Made by a program: the position numbers and the translations under genes | Notes under the pieces: generated by a model | The model's database searches: none | Told to the model about the DNA's origin: nothing | Seen by the model: only the letters and a program-made list of their open reading frames with translations | Shown here: positions 1 to 8,057 of the stretch, in pieces | Position numbering within the stretch: the first letter of the stretch is position 1 | Layout: each line of letters begins with the position of its first letter | NCBI GenBank assembly: GCA_946620335.1 | Contig: CAMONF010000312.1 | Coordinates: 1 to 22,703 of the forward strand | Length of the DNA: 22,703 nt | Direction of reading: 5' to 3' | From: an uncultured Clostridia bacterium | GTDB taxonomy: Bacteria; Bacillota; Clostridia; Lachnospirales; Lachnospiraceae

Positions 1-334
1 AGCCGAAATTCCCGTGGCCGTCCACCAGGATTTCCCCCTTCTTCCAGTCCTGGGCCATCACCACCAGGGCCTCATAGATGGAGCTGTCCCCGTGGGGATG
101 ATATTTACCCATGGTATCGCCGACGATACGGGCGCATTTTCTGTGCGGCTTGTCCGGACCGTTGTTCAGCTCGATCATCGACCAGAGAACTCGCCTCTGG
201 ACGGGTTTCAGGCCGTCCCGAACGTCCGGAAGAGCGCGCGATACAATGACAGACATGGCGTAATCGATGTACGATGTCTCCATCGTCTTTTTGAGATCGA
301 CTTCTTCTATTCTGTCAAAAATTTTGTCATCCAT
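1..334 (-). CDS. gyrA: DNA gyrase subunit A, N-terminal part (runs off the window)
   Basis: This is the breakage-reunion subunit of DNA gyrase, which with GyrB introduces negative supercoils into the chromosome. Only the first 111 residues are present; the catalytic tyrosine lies beyond the edge. The start at 334 gives MDDKIFDRIEEVDLKK, followed by the family segment SYIDYAMSVIVSRALPDVRDG (residues 21-41) and GKYHPHGDSSIYEALV (76-91). A GAGGAAAG ribosome-binding sequence precedes the ATG. By alignment to E. coli GyrA, the quinolone-determining positions 83 and 87 are Ser84 and Glu88 here, the usual unmutated state. It lies 18 bp after gyrB on the same strand, so the two are surely co-transcribed. 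Confidence 0.97.
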   Translation of the reverse strand, partial: MDDKIFDRIEEVDLKKTMETSYIDYAMSVIVSRALPDVRDGLKPVQRRVLWSMIELNNGPDKPHRKCARIVGDTMGKYHPHGDSSIYEALVVMAQDWKKGEILVDGHGNFG

Positions 335-352
335 CTGCTTTCCTCGCAACTG

Positions 353-2281
353 TTATACATCCAGGTTCTTAACGTACTTGGCGTTTTCCTCTATAAATTC
401 GCGTCTCGGCTCCACCTTGTCGCCCATGAGGGTCGTGAAGGTCAGGTCGATCTCGGAGGCCGCGTCCTCATCCATGTTGACCCGCTTTAAGATCCGCTTC
501 TCCGGATCCATGGTGGTCTCCCAGAGCTGGTCGGCATCCATCTCGCCAAGTCCCTTGTAGCGCTGGATCTTATTTCCCGCGTCGCGGCCGATCTCGCGCA
601 TGATTTTTTCCAGCTCCGCGTCGGAGTAGGCATAGTAGACCTTGCGGTTCCGCTCCACCTTATAGAGGGGCGGCGTGGCCAGGTATACGTGGCCCTGCTT
701 GATGAGCTCCGGCATGAAGCGGTAGAGGAAGGTCAGCATGAGGGTGGCGATGTGGGCGCCGTCCACGTCGGCATCGGTCATGATGATGATTTTGTCGTAG
801 CGGAGCTTGGAAATATCGAAATCCTCGTGAATACCGGTGCCGAAGGCCGTGATCATGGCCTTGATCTCAGCATTTCCGTAAATGCGGTCAAGCCTCGCCT
901 TCTCCACGTTCAGGATCTTGCCGCGGAGGGGCAGGATGGCCTGGGTCGCCCGGGACCTGGCCGTCTTGGCCGAGCCGCCGGCGGAGTCTCCCTCGACGAT
1001 GAAGATCTCGCAGTTCTTGGGATCCTTGTCTGTGCAGTCCGCAAGCTTGCCGGGCAGGGACATGCCGTCCAGGGCAGACTTTCTCCTGGTCAGGTCCCTG
1101 GCCTTTCTGGCCGCGTCCCTGGCCCGCTGGGCCAGGATGGATTTTTCGATGGTGGTCTTGCCGACGTTCGGGTTCTGCTCCAGGAAAACGGAGAGCTGGC
1201 TGGAAACGATGCTGTTCACAGCGCCCCTGGCCTCCGCATTGCCCAGCTTCTGCTTGGTCTGACCCTCGAACTGGGGATCCTCGATCTTGACGGAGATGAT
1301 GGCCGTCATGCCCTCGCGGATATCCTCGCCGGTCAGGTTGGATTCGCTGTCCTTCAGGAGCTTGTTCTTTCTGGCATACTCGTTGAAGGTCTTGGTGATG
1401 GCTGCCCGGAAGCCCTCCACGTGGGAGCCGCCCTCCGGCGTCACGATATTGTTGACGAAGCCGTAGGTGTTCTCGGTATAGCCGTCATTGTGCTGCATGG
1501 CCACTTCGACGTAGACGCCGTCCTTCTCGCCTTCGCAGTAAATGATCTGGGGATAGAGAGGCGTTGAGGACCGGTTGAGGTACTGGACGAACTCCCGGAT
1601 ACCGCCCTCGTAGCAGAAGCTCTTCTGCCTGGGCTTCTCACCGCGCTCGTCAGTAAAGGTGATCCGCAGTCCCTTGGTCAGGAAAGCCATCTCCCGGAAA
1701 CGCTGCTTTAAGGTGTCATAGTCGAACTCCACCGTATCAAAGATTTCGGAATCCGGCATAAAGGTGACTTCCGTCCCATGCTTGTCCGGCTCACAGTCGC
1801 CCACGACCTTGAGCTTGTACATGGTATTGCCGCGCTCATAGCGCTGCTTGTAGATTTTTCCCTCATGGAAAATGCGGACTTCCAGCCACTCCGACAGGGC
1901 GTTGACGACCGAGGCGCCCACGCCGTGGAGGCCGCCCGAAACCTTGTAACCGCCGCCGCCGAATTTGCCGCCGGCGTGGAGGATGGTAAATACCACCTCA
2001 ACGGCCGGAATACCGGCCTGGTGGTTGATGCCCACAGGGATACCGCGGCCGTTGTCTGTGACCGTCACGGAATTCCCCTCATGGATCGTCACTTCGATAT
2101 GGTCGCAGGTGCCGGCCAGCGCCTCGTCCACGGAGTTGTCTACGATCTCATAGACGAGATGATGAAGGCCTCTGGCCGACGTGGAGCCGATGTACATGCC
2201 CGGCCTTTTACGGACTGCCTCCAGACCCTTCAGGATCTGGATCTGGTCTGCGCCATACTCTTCATGGTCTTCAAAGCTCAT
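353..2281 (-). CDS. gyrB: DNA gyrase subunit B
   Basis: The ATPase subunit of gyrase, 642 residues, full length for the short Gram-positive type of GyrB. The GHKL ATPase domain shows the N-terminal EAVRKRPGMYIG segment (21-32), DNGRGIP (76-82) and GGLHGVG (116-122). The TOPRIM domain has EGDSAGG (430-436) and the metal-binding DADVDGAH (503-510). QRYKGLGEM (573-581) is the conserved C-terminal segment. The start codon overlaps the recF stop by four bases (ATGA), which suggests translational coupling. gyrA follows 18 bp downstream. In Bacillus a small regulator gene (remB/yaaB) sits between recF and gyrB; here there is no room for it. Confidence 0.98.
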   Translation of the reverse strand: MSFEDHEEYGADQIQILKGLEAVRKRPGMYIGSTSARGLHHLVYEIVDNSVDEALAGTCDHIEVTIHEGNSVTVTDNGRGIPVGINHQAGIPAVEVVFTILHAGGKFGGGGYKVSGGLHGVGASVVNALSEWLEVRIFHEGKIYKQRYERGNTMYKLKVVGDCEPDKHGTEVTFMPDSEIFDTVEFDYDTLKQRFREMAFLTKGLRITFTDERGEKPRQKSFCYEGGIREFVQYLNRSSTPLYPQIIYCEGEKDGVYVEVAMQHNDGYTENTYGFVNNIVTPEGGSHVEGFRAAITKTFNEYARKNKLLKDSESNLTGEDIREGMTAIISVKIEDPQFEGQTKQKLGNAEARGAVNSIVSSQLSVFLEQNPNVGKTTIEKSILAQRARDAARKARDLTRRKSALDGMSLPGKLADCTDKDPKNCEIFIVEGDSAGGSAKTARSRATQAILPLRGKILNVEKARLDRIYGNAEIKAMITAFGTGIHEDFDISKLRYDKIIIMTDADVDGAHIATLMLTFLYRFMPELIKQGHVYLATPPLYKVERNRKVYYAYSDAELEKIMREIGRDAGNKIQRYKGLGEMDADQLWETTMDPEKRILKRVNMDEDAASEIDLTFTTLMGDKVEPRREFIEENAKYVKNLDV

Positions 2282-3354
2282 TCAATCATTCCTCCGACTA
2301 CGTGAAAGACCCGGTCCGCCTCAAAACGGTTCCGAACGAATTCGTCGAGACCCGTGCAGGTGATCAGGGTCTGGGTATCGGCTATGGAGCCCAGCAGGTA
2401 ATTCTGCCGGTCCCGATCCAGCTCGGACAGGACGTCGTCCAGGAGGAGGACGGGCTTGGAGCCGATATACTTCTCCAATGTCTTTATTTCCGACAGCTTC
2501 AGGGAGAGGGCAGCGGTGCGCTGCTGGCCCTGGGAGCCGTAGGTCCTCAGGTCCATGCCGCCGACGCTGATGCAGACGTCGTCGCGGTGGGGACCTGCGG
2601 TAGTGGTTTTCATTTTTTTATCGGTCTGGCGGCCGGCATAGAGCCTGTCGCCAAAGAGGGCAGCGTCGACATTCGGCTCGTACCGAAGGCTCAACTCCTC
2701 TTTTCCGCCCGTGAGGCTTGCATGGATCCCGGCGGAGATGGTCTCCAGCTCCCGCACGAAGCGGGCGCGCCTCTCGATGATCATGGAGCCGTAGTTCACC
2801 AGCATCTCGTCCCAGACATCCAGCTCCTGCTCGAGAGAAGGGTTGAAATAGATGTCGTGGAGGAGACGGTTGCGCTGGTTCAGGCTCCGGTTGTAGTTGG
2901 TCAGGGCAGACAGGTAGATCTTGTCCGTCTCACAGAGCAGAAGATCCGTAAAACGCCTCCGCTCGGCAGGTCCCTCCTTGATGATGTTGAGGTCCTCCGG
3001 GGAGAAAAAGACAATGCTGGCGATCTCCAGCAGCTCGCTGGCCCTTCGGATGGGAACGCCGCCGATGGCGATGCCCTTGGCCCGGCTCTTTTTCAGGTGC
3101 ATGTCGATCCGGTAGTCATTTTCATTCTTCATGACATGCATCCGGATGTGGGCCTCCTCCTCGCCAAGGCGGATCATATCCCTGTCGCGGCTTCCGCGGT
3201 GGGACCGCGACGTGCCGGCCAGGTAGACGGCCTCGAGGATGTTGGTCTTCCCCATGGCGTTGGCCCCGTAGAATATATTGATTCCCGGGTCCAGCGAGAG
3301 GGAGAGCTCCCTGTAATTTCTGAAATTGAGGAGGTCCAGGGACTTAACGTACAA
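2278..3354 (-). CDS. recF: DNA replication and repair protein RecF, TTG start proposed
   Basis: An SMC-like ATPase that helps load RecA at gaps in single-stranded DNA. I choose a TTG start at 3354, giving 358 residues beginning MYVKSLDLLNFRNY, the usual RecF N-terminus. GGAG lies seven bases upstream. The ATG at 3390 would add 12 residues that RecF proteins do not normally have and would lie well inside yaaA. Walker A GANAMGKT is at 30-37, the ABC-type signature GSQGQQ at 273-278, and Walker B LLLDDVLSELD at 303-313. The gene overlaps the yaaA end by 11 bp and the gyrB start by 4 bp, so translation is probably coupled through the whole cluster. Confidence 0.95.
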   Translation of the reverse strand: MYVKSLDLLNFRNYRELSLSLDPGINIFYGANAMGKTNILEAVYLAGTSRSHRGSRDRDMIRLGEEEAHIRMHVMKNENDYRIDMHLKKSRAKGIAIGGVPIRRASELLEIASIVFFSPEDLNIIKEGPAERRRFTDLLLCETDKIYLSALTNYNRSLNQRNRLLHDIYFNPSLEQELDVWDEMLVNYGSMIIERRARFVRELETISAGIHASLTGGKEELSLRYEPNVDAALFGDRLYAGRQTDKKMKTTTAGPHRDDVCISVGGMDLRTYGSQGQQRTAALSLKLSEIKTLEKYIGSKPVLLLDDVLSELDRDRQNYLLGSIADTQTLITCTGLDEFVRNRFEADRVFHVVGGMIE

Positions 3355-3556
3355 CTTCGATCTCCACCCCGTCAAATAAAACCAGGTCACCGGGATAGAG
3401 CTTGCGGCCGCGGCGGGTATCCACCTCGCCGTTCACCTGCGCCTCCCCGGCCTGGATACGGATCTTGGCCTCCACGCCGTCGCCCACCAGGCTCTCGGCC
3501 TTTAAGAGCTGTCCCAGCGTGATATAGTCGCCTTTTAATGTAAGCTGTCTTTTCAT
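3344..3556 (-). CDS. yaaA: S4-domain RNA-binding protein of the YaaA family
   Basis: A 70-residue basic protein with an S4 RNA-binding fold: ITLGQLLKAESLV (12-24), then GEAQVNGEVDTRRGRKLYPGD (37-57). This segment is typical of the S4 proteins encoded between dnaN and recF in Firmicutes. Its cellular role is not established; RNA or ribosome binding is inferred from the fold. The start codon overlaps the dnaN stop as ATGA, and its 3' end overlaps recF. The position between dnaN and recF is itself strong support for the assignment. Confidence 0.93.
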   Translation of the reverse strand: MKRQLTLKGDYITLGQLLKAESLVGDGVEAKIRIQAGEAQVNGEVDTRRGRKLYPGDLVLFDGVEIEVVR

Positions 3557-4656
3557 CTCGTAAAATTCACCGGAAGGATAAGATATGTGTAGGTGCCTTC
3601 GTCGTCCCTGATGAAGCAGGGAGACTTGGCGTTGGTAAAGTACATACTGATTTCCTCGTCGCTGATGGCCCTGAGGGCATCGATGAGGAAGCGGGGGTTG
3701 AAGCCGATGGCCAGGTCGCGGCCCTCCTTGAGGATATCCACGTCCTCGTTCATGGAGCCCATGGGGGAGGCGATGGAGATATTCATGTGTTCGTCGTCGA
3801 AATCCAGGATGATGGGCTTCTTGTCGCCTTCCTTGACGAAGAGGGTGGCGCGGTCCACGCAGCTGACTAGGGTCCGGTTGTTGATCCGGATCTTGGTGGC
3901 ATAGTCGCTTGAAATCATCTGGTCCACATTGAAGTAGGTGCCCTCGATCAGTCTGGAGACGATGGTCGTGCCCGGTACCTCCAGCATGATGTGGGACTTG
4001 GTGAAGTAGATATTGACCATATCGTCAAGGTCGCCCGTGAAGATCTTGCTGACCTCCGTCAGGGTCTTGCCGGGAACGATGGCCGTGATGCGGGGATAGC
4101 TGCTCGGCAGCTCAATGTGGCGGATGGCGATTCGGTGACCGTCCAGGGCGATGACCCGGAGACTGTTGTCATTGATCTCAAAGTACTCGCCGCTCATGAT
4201 CCGGTTGTTGTCGCCGGCGGCGATGGAGAAAATCGTCTGCAGGATCACGTTCCTGAGGGTGAACTGGGAGAGCACGATGCAGTCGTCGCGCTCCACCTGG
4301 GGCAGGTAGGCAAAATCCTCGCCGGACTGGCCGCCGATGGCGAACCTGGCCTTGCCGCTCACGATGGTAATATTGTAATTGTCATCCGATGTGATGATGA
4401 CCTCGTCCATCGGAAGCTTACGGGCGATCTCGGAGAACATCTTGGCCTGGACGGCGATGGTACCGGGCTCCAGGACCTCGCCCCTGACCAGGGTCTCGAT
4501 TCCCAGCTCCGTGTCGTTGGTCGTGAAAACGATACCGGAGGGACCTGCGCTGATGAGGATGCACTCCAGCACCGGAATCGTGGACCGCACGGGGACGGCT
4601 CTTAAGGAAATATTGATGCTCTTCAAAAGCTCTGACTTATCGCAGACAATTTTCAT
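3553..4656 (-). CDS. dnaN: DNA polymerase III beta subunit (sliding clamp)
   Basis: The ring-shaped processivity clamp that tethers the replicative polymerase and many repair factors to DNA. It has 367 residues, the standard length, and starts MKIVCDKSELLKSINISLRAVPVRSTIPVLECI, a typical DnaN opening. The C-terminus (YTYLILPVNFTR) matches the conserved clamp ending that packs near the partner-binding pocket. AAGGA is about eight bases upstream of the ATG. It lies 540 bp downstream of dnaA, an unusually wide gap that contains a perfect DnaA box, and overlaps yaaA by four bases. A separate promoter in the gap is likely, but I could not choose one with confidence. Confidence 0.97.
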   Translation of the reverse strand: MKIVCDKSELLKSINISLRAVPVRSTIPVLECILISAGPSGIVFTTNDTELGIETLVRGEVLEPGTIAVQAKMFSEIARKLPMDEVIITSDDNYNITIVSGKARFAIGGQSGEDFAYLPQVERDDCIVLSQFTLRNVILQTIFSIAAGDNNRIMSGEYFEINDNSLRVIALDGHRIAIRHIELPSSYPRITAIVPGKTLTEVSKIFTGDLDDMVNIYFTKSHIMLEVPGTTIVSRLIEGTYFNVDQMISSDYATKIRINNRTLVSCVDRATLFVKEGDKKPIILDFDDEHMNISIASPMGSMNEDVDILKEGRDLAIGFNPRFLIDALRAISDEEISMYFTNAKSPCFIRDDEGTYTYLILPVNFTR

Positions 4657-4859
4657 GACGTCGTTTCCTTCCCGGGGACAGACGGGCGGTCCATCCCGCT
4701 ATATATAAAAGCAAATCAGTGATAATCTTATTAGGGCCTGTGGAAATGTGAAAATGGCCTTTTTTTCCAGTCCCTGCGCTGTTTTTCGGCGGGGATATCT
4801 TCGGGATTTCTCTGAAGTCCCTATGTGGAGACATGTGGTAAGAATCTGGATGCGTTCAT

Positions 4860-4868
4860 TTATCCACA
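4860..4868 (+). promoter_or_regulatory. perfect DnaA box in the dnaA-dnaN gap
   Basis: TTATCCACA matches the consensus 9-mer exactly. The sequence around it continues into CACGTGG and an A/T-rich segment. Confidence 0.75.
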
Positions 4869-5052
4869 ATGTATTCACGTGGTTATGTTGAAAACTCTGT
4901 TTTTTCCACGGGCAAGACTCTTTGGGCCGTTCCCGGATACCGCTACAAAATCTGGTGGGGAGCTCCTTCTTAAAACCTATATTTTGTGACCTGGCAGGAA
5001 ATGTAAAACACCTGCTTATAATATAAGAAGAAACTCATACCGGAAGCGGTTT

Positions 5053-5085
5053 AAAAAAGCACTCCGCCGCAGCGAAATGCTGCGG
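5053..5085 (-). terminator. possible dnaA terminator
   Basis: Read on the minus strand, CCGCAGC and GCTGCGG form a 7-bp stem with a 5-base loop (5067-5085). A run of six T follows about eight bases later (5058-5053). The gap between stem and T-run is longer than in an efficient terminator, so read-through to dnaN is possible. Confidence 0.4.
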
Positions 5086-5195
5086 GATGAGCGGCCGGTC
5101 CTGCCGGTTCCGCACATCCAGGCCTTCCCGCAGAGCGCTGTTTCAGTGGTGGAGGGGCTGCGGGAAATAAGTCCTGCGCCCCTGCCGTTCCGGTA

Positions 5196-6563
5196 TCATG
5201 CCCTGGGGGTGATCTTTTTCCGGATTGTCTCTATGTGGTTGCGGGTCTCCGGATTGGTCTGTATTTCCTTCTCGACCTTGCGGCAGGCGCTGATGACCGT
5301 GGTGTGGTCGCGCTTGCCCAGGTGGCCGGCGATGGTCATGAGGCTGTCGTCGGTCATCTCCCGGCAGAGATACATGGCGATCTTTCGGGGATAGACGTAC
5401 TTGGCGTCGCGCTTGGGCGAGCGGATCTCAGAGGCCGTCAGGTGGAAGTGCTCCGCCACGATGGAGATGATCATGTCCGATGTGATAGAACGGTTCTCGT
5501 CCGGGGAAATGAGATCCTTGAGAATCTCCTCCGCCAGCGACAGCGTGATTGTCCGCTTCTCGAGGACGCTCTTGGCCCGGATGCGATTGAGGCAGCCCTC
5601 CAGCTCACGGATGTTGGAGGTGACGTTCTGGGCGATGTAGTCCAAAATGGCGTCGTCGATGATGTATCCGTCCTGGTCCTGCTTTTTCCTGAGGATTGCC
5701 ATTCTCGTCTCATAGTCCGGCTGGTCTATGTCCGCGATGAGGCCCATCTCCAGGCGGGAGCGGATGCGCTCCTCCAGGATATCCAGGTCCTTGGGCGGCT
5801 TATCGGAGGAGATGATGATCTGCTTCTTGGCGCCGTAGAGGGCCTCGAAGGTGTGGAAGAATTCCTCCTGGGTAGATTCCTTGCCGATGATGAACTGGAT
5901 ATCGTCGATCAGAAGGACGTCGATATTCCGGTACTTGTCCCTGAATTTGGACATGGCGGAAGGGGAGTTGTTGCCGTTCCTGATGGAGTCGATCAGCTCG
6001 TTGGTGAAGTCCTCAGAGGTTACGTAGAGGACCTTCTTTTCCGGATCGCTCTTCAGGATGAAATGGGCGATGGAGTGCATAAGATGGGTCTTGCCGAGTC
6101 CCACGCCCGCGTAGAGATAGAGCGGGTTGTAGATCTCACCCGGGGATTCCGCCACGGCCAGGGAGGCAGCGTGGGCGAACTTGTTATTGCTGCCCACGAC
6201 AAAAGACTCGAAGGTGTACTTCGGGTTCAGGTTTGCCCTCTTCATGACGGAGCTGAGGCGCGTGTCCTTTTCAATGGCCGCGGCGCTGCTCTTGTCCTGG
6301 TCCGGGGTGATATAGTGGATGTCCAGGTTGAGACCGGTGATCTCGGCGATGGCTACCTTGATGGCGAGTGTGTACTTCTTGTTCAGTACGTTGATCCCCA
6401 TGGTTCCCGAGGGGACCACGAAGGTGATGCTCTGGTTATCGACACTCTTTATTTCAAGGGGCTCAAGCCAGGAAGTGAAGGAGATACTGGTCAGATCGTG
6501 GTCCACCTTGATCTTCTCAAGGATGGCCGGCCAGTTCTCTTTGACGAGCGAAAGATTGTCCAT
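5196..6563 (-). CDS. dnaA: Chromosomal replication initiator protein DnaA
   Basis: The AAA+ ATPase that binds DnaA boxes, melts the origin and starts replication. From the ATG at 6563 it has 455 residues beginning MDNLSLVKENWPAILEKIK. Upstream in-frame codons run into the promoter, so a longer form is rejected. Domain I occupies about 1-85. The AAA+ core has AGVGLGKTH (152-160) as Walker A and LLIDDIQF (217-224) as Walker B. The C-terminal helix-turn-helix domain (about 360-455) carries GKRDHTTVISA (416-426), which contacts the DnaA box. A GGGG stretch is the only Shine-Dalgarno-like sequence and is eleven bases from the ATG, so initiation may be weak. Confidence 0.97.
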   Translation of the reverse strand: MDNLSLVKENWPAILEKIKVDHDLTSISFTSWLEPLEIKSVDNQSITFVVPSGTMGINVLNKKYTLAIKVAIAEITGLNLDIHYITPDQDKSSAAAIEKDTRLSSVMKRANLNPKYTFESFVVGSNNKFAHAASLAVAESPGEIYNPLYLYAGVGLGKTHLMHSIAHFILKSDPEKKVLYVTSEDFTNELIDSIRNGNNSPSAMSKFRDKYRNIDVLLIDDIQFIIGKESTQEEFFHTFEALYGAKKQIIISSDKPPKDLDILEERIRSRLEMGLIADIDQPDYETRMAILRKKQDQDGYIIDDAILDYIAQNVTSNIRELEGCLNRIRAKSVLEKRTITLSLAEEILKDLISPDENRSITSDMIISIVAEHFHLTASEIRSPKRDAKYVYPRKIAMYLCREMTDDSLMTIAGHLGKRDHTTVISACRKVEKEIQTNPETRNHIETIRKKITPRA

Positions 6564-6600
6564 AAACGATTTTACCCCATTCTTTTGAACATACATATAT

Positions 6601-6629
6601 AATATACTAAAAAATGAGGACATTGACAA
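6601..6629 (-). promoter_or_regulatory. sigma-A-type promoter of dnaA
   Basis: On the minus strand TTGTCA (6629-6624) and TATATT (6606-6601) are separated by exactly 17 bases, about 38 bases before the dnaA start. DnaA-box-like sequences lie just upstream, so autoregulation by DnaA is plausible, as known in other bacteria. Confidence 0.8.
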
Positions 6630-6941
6630 CCCATCTTTCTTGCCGGAGGACAAGTGCGGCCGGAGACAATTCCCGAAAAATGCATACACATGGAAAGCCA
6701 CACCCTATGTGGAAATCCACAGGAGAAATGCACAGCATTTCCATTTTGTGGAAAGAATTGTCTACACCTCGAAAAAGCCAGTAAATATGGCTCTTTCGAG
6801 GGGGAAAATTATTGTTAACCACCGTGGATTTACATAAATATCCACACCTTATCCACAAATTGTGGAAAACTCTGGATTTGACTTATCAACTCTGCCACAT
6901 GCTCATAGGAGCTAATAGTTGCTTTTTCAGGAAATCGCCCC
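6630..6941. other. oriC, dnaA-rpmH intergenic region with DnaA-box cluster
   Basis: This gap separates leftward from rightward genes, which is the classic origin arrangement. It has one perfect DnaA box (6849-6857), and one-mismatch boxes ATATCCACA at 6838-6846 and TTTTCCACA on the minus strand at 6861-6869. Weaker copies include the inverted pair TGTGGA-AA-TCCACA at 6708-6721 and TGTGGAAAG near 6747-6755. No gene is seen; short open frames here are interrupted by these repeats and lack family features. Confidence 0.85.
6849..6857 (+). promoter_or_regulatory. perfect DnaA box in oriC
   Basis: TTATCCACA is an exact consensus match. It is flanked within 12 bases on each side by one-mismatch boxes, making a compact triple site. 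Confidence 0.85.
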
Positions 6942-6970
6942 TTGACAGGGCAAAATGCCGACTATATAAT
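6942..6970 (+). promoter_or_regulatory. consensus sigma-A promoter of rpmH
   Basis: TTGACA (6942-6947) and TATAAT (6965-6970) with a 17-base spacer match the vegetative consensus at all twelve positions, as expected for a ribosomal protein gene at the origin. The untranslated leader would be about 65 bases. Confidence 0.93.
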
Positions 6971-7043
6971 GTAATGGCAATTCAGTTAAGATAGAGTATA
7001 GTGCGCTTTTAAAGCGAAGAAAAAGATAAGGGGATAATCGATT

Positions 7044-7181
7044 ATGAGCAAGATGACATTTCAGCCCAAGAAGGTTTCTCACAAGAGAGTTCATGGCTTC
7101 AGAGCCAGAATGAGCACAAAGGGTGGCAGAAAGGTTTTAGCTGCCAGAAGAGCAAAAGGCAGAAAGGTTCTTTCCGCCTGA
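7044..7181 (+). CDS. rpmH: 50S ribosomal protein L34
   Basis: A 45-residue, very basic protein of the large ribosomal subunit. The sequence MSKMTFQPKKVSHKRVHGFR followed by ARMSTKGGRKVLAARRAKGR and the ending KVLSA is a textbook L34. AAGGGGA (about 7028-7034) is the ribosome-binding site. It is the first gene to the right of the origin, and its own strong promoter and terminator bracket it as a highly expressed unit. It overlaps nothing and shows nothing unusual. Confidence 0.98.
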   Translation: MSKMTFQPKKVSHKRVHGFRARMSTKGGRKVLAARRAKGRKVLSA

Positions 7182-7193
7182 CGAAAAGCCCTT

Positions 7194-7229
7194 AAGACCA
7201 CATGAAGATGTGGTCTTTTCTTCTATTTG
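7194..7229 (+). terminator. intrinsic terminator after rpmH
   Basis: AAGACCACAT and ATGTGGTCTT form a perfect 10-bp stem around a GAAG loop, followed by TTTCTTCTATTT. It probably attenuates rather than abolishes transcription into rnpA, since I saw no clear separate promoter for rnpA in the 123 bases that follow. Confidence 0.85.
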
Positions 7230-7352
7230 AAACTTTTCAGGCTGTGAATAGGCAAAGCGCCTCCGGCCACTGACGAGTGATTCATTGCATCCCGAATGTG
7301 GGGTGCTGTCAGTTACTTCTACTAAAGAAATCGAAGGATATTCCGAAAATCT

Positions 7353-7688
7353 ATGGAGTTTACGGAGAGCCTCAAAAAGAACCGCGATTTTCTGCGTGTC
7401 TACCATAAAAGAAAATCCAGGGCCGACGGCCGCCTGGTCCTCTACATCAGGAAAAATGACACCCAGACCAGTCGTCTCGGCATCTCGGTGAGCAAGAAGG
7501 TAGGCAATTCCGTAGTCCGCCACCGCGTAAAGCGCCTGGTCAAAGAGGCCTACCGCCTCAACGAGGCAGGTTTCGTACCCGGATACGATCTGGTCTTCGT
7601 GGCCAGGACAGGCTCCGGGGAATCCACTTACCGGGAAATCGAGGAATCTGTCCTGTACCTGTCCAAAAAGCAGGGAATCAGGGTCTGA
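7353..7688 (+). CDS. rnpA: Ribonuclease P protein component
   Basis: The protein cofactor of RNase P, which trims the 5' ends of precursor tRNAs. Its 111 residues are the usual length. The signature basic helix VGNSVVRHRVKRLVKEAYR (50-68) is complete, and the N-terminal SLKKNRDFLRVYHK stretch is typical. A Shine-Dalgarno-like AAGGA lies about 14 bases from the ATG, farther than ideal. It sits between rpmH and yidD, the standard order across bacteria. Confidence 0.97.
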   Translation: MEFTESLKKNRDFLRVYHKRKSRADGRLVLYIRKNDTQTSRLGISVSKKVGNSVVRHRVKRLVKEAYRLNEAGFVPGYDLVFVARTGSGESTYREIEESVLYLSKKQGIRV

Positions 7689-7708
7689 CCTGAAAGGGCC
7701 ATGGCAAT

Positions 7709-7969
7709 ATGAAGAGACTGGTCATCGCCGTCATCCGTTTTTATCAGAAAAATATATCTCCATACAAAGGGACCACTTGTCCGTATTTTCCCTCCTGCTC
7801 CGCCTACGGGCTGGAAGCGGTGGAAAAGCACGGAGCCATTAAGGGTGGTCTTCTTGCGCTATGGAGAATTTTAAGGTGCAACCCCTTTTCGAAGGGCGGC
7901 GTGGATCCTGTGCCGGACAAGTTCACCCTCATGGTGTTAGTCCCGGGCAGGGTGCCCCATCACCGCTGA
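7709..7969 (+). CDS. yidD: Membrane protein insertion efficiency factor YidD
   Basis: A small 86-residue membrane-associated protein thought to assist YidC-dependent insertion. The conserved stretch RFYQKNISPYKGTTCPYFPS (10-29) and CSAYGLEAVEKHG (30-42) carries the family's cysteines. RILRCNPFSKGGVDPVP (53-69) completes the DUF37/YidD signature. The start at 7709 has GAAAGGG upstream and lies 20 bp after rnpA. yidC follows 88 bp downstream. The tail after VPDKF differs from the model but this end is variable. Confidence 0.95.
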   Translation: MKRLVIAVIRFYQKNISPYKGTTCPYFPSCSAYGLEAVEKHGAIKGGLLALWRILRCNPFSKGGVDPVPDKFTLMVLVPGRVPHHR

Positions 7970-8002
7970 ATCAGGCATGTCGGGCGGGTAGTCCTGCCCA
8001 TA

Positions 8003-8027
8003 ATCACCGGAAGAAGATGCCGGTGAT
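8003..8027 (+). other. hairpin between yidD and yidC
   Basis: ATCACCGG and CCGGTGAT form a perfect 8-bp stem with a 9-base loop just before the yidC ribosome-binding site. There is no T-run, so it is not a terminator. It could affect mRNA stability or translation of yidC. Confidence 0.4.
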
Positions 8028-8057
8028 ATATAGCGCTGCAAAAAGGAGGAAAAAGTA

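Larger units (their letters stand above)
4657..5195. other. dnaA-dnaN intergenic region, probable second half of a bipartite origin
   Basis: No gene is visible in these 539 bases. They hold one perfect DnaA box, several near-matches around TTTCCACA (about 4738-4750, 4823-4840 and 4900-4910), an AT-rich stretch at 4968-5050 and GC-rich inverted repeats next to the dnaA stop. In Bacillus the dnaA-dnaN gap contains the DnaA boxes and unwinding element that complete oriC. By analogy this gap is a candidate for the same role. I could not identify a clear run of DnaA-trios, so the unwinding site is not assigned. Confidence 0.55.
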
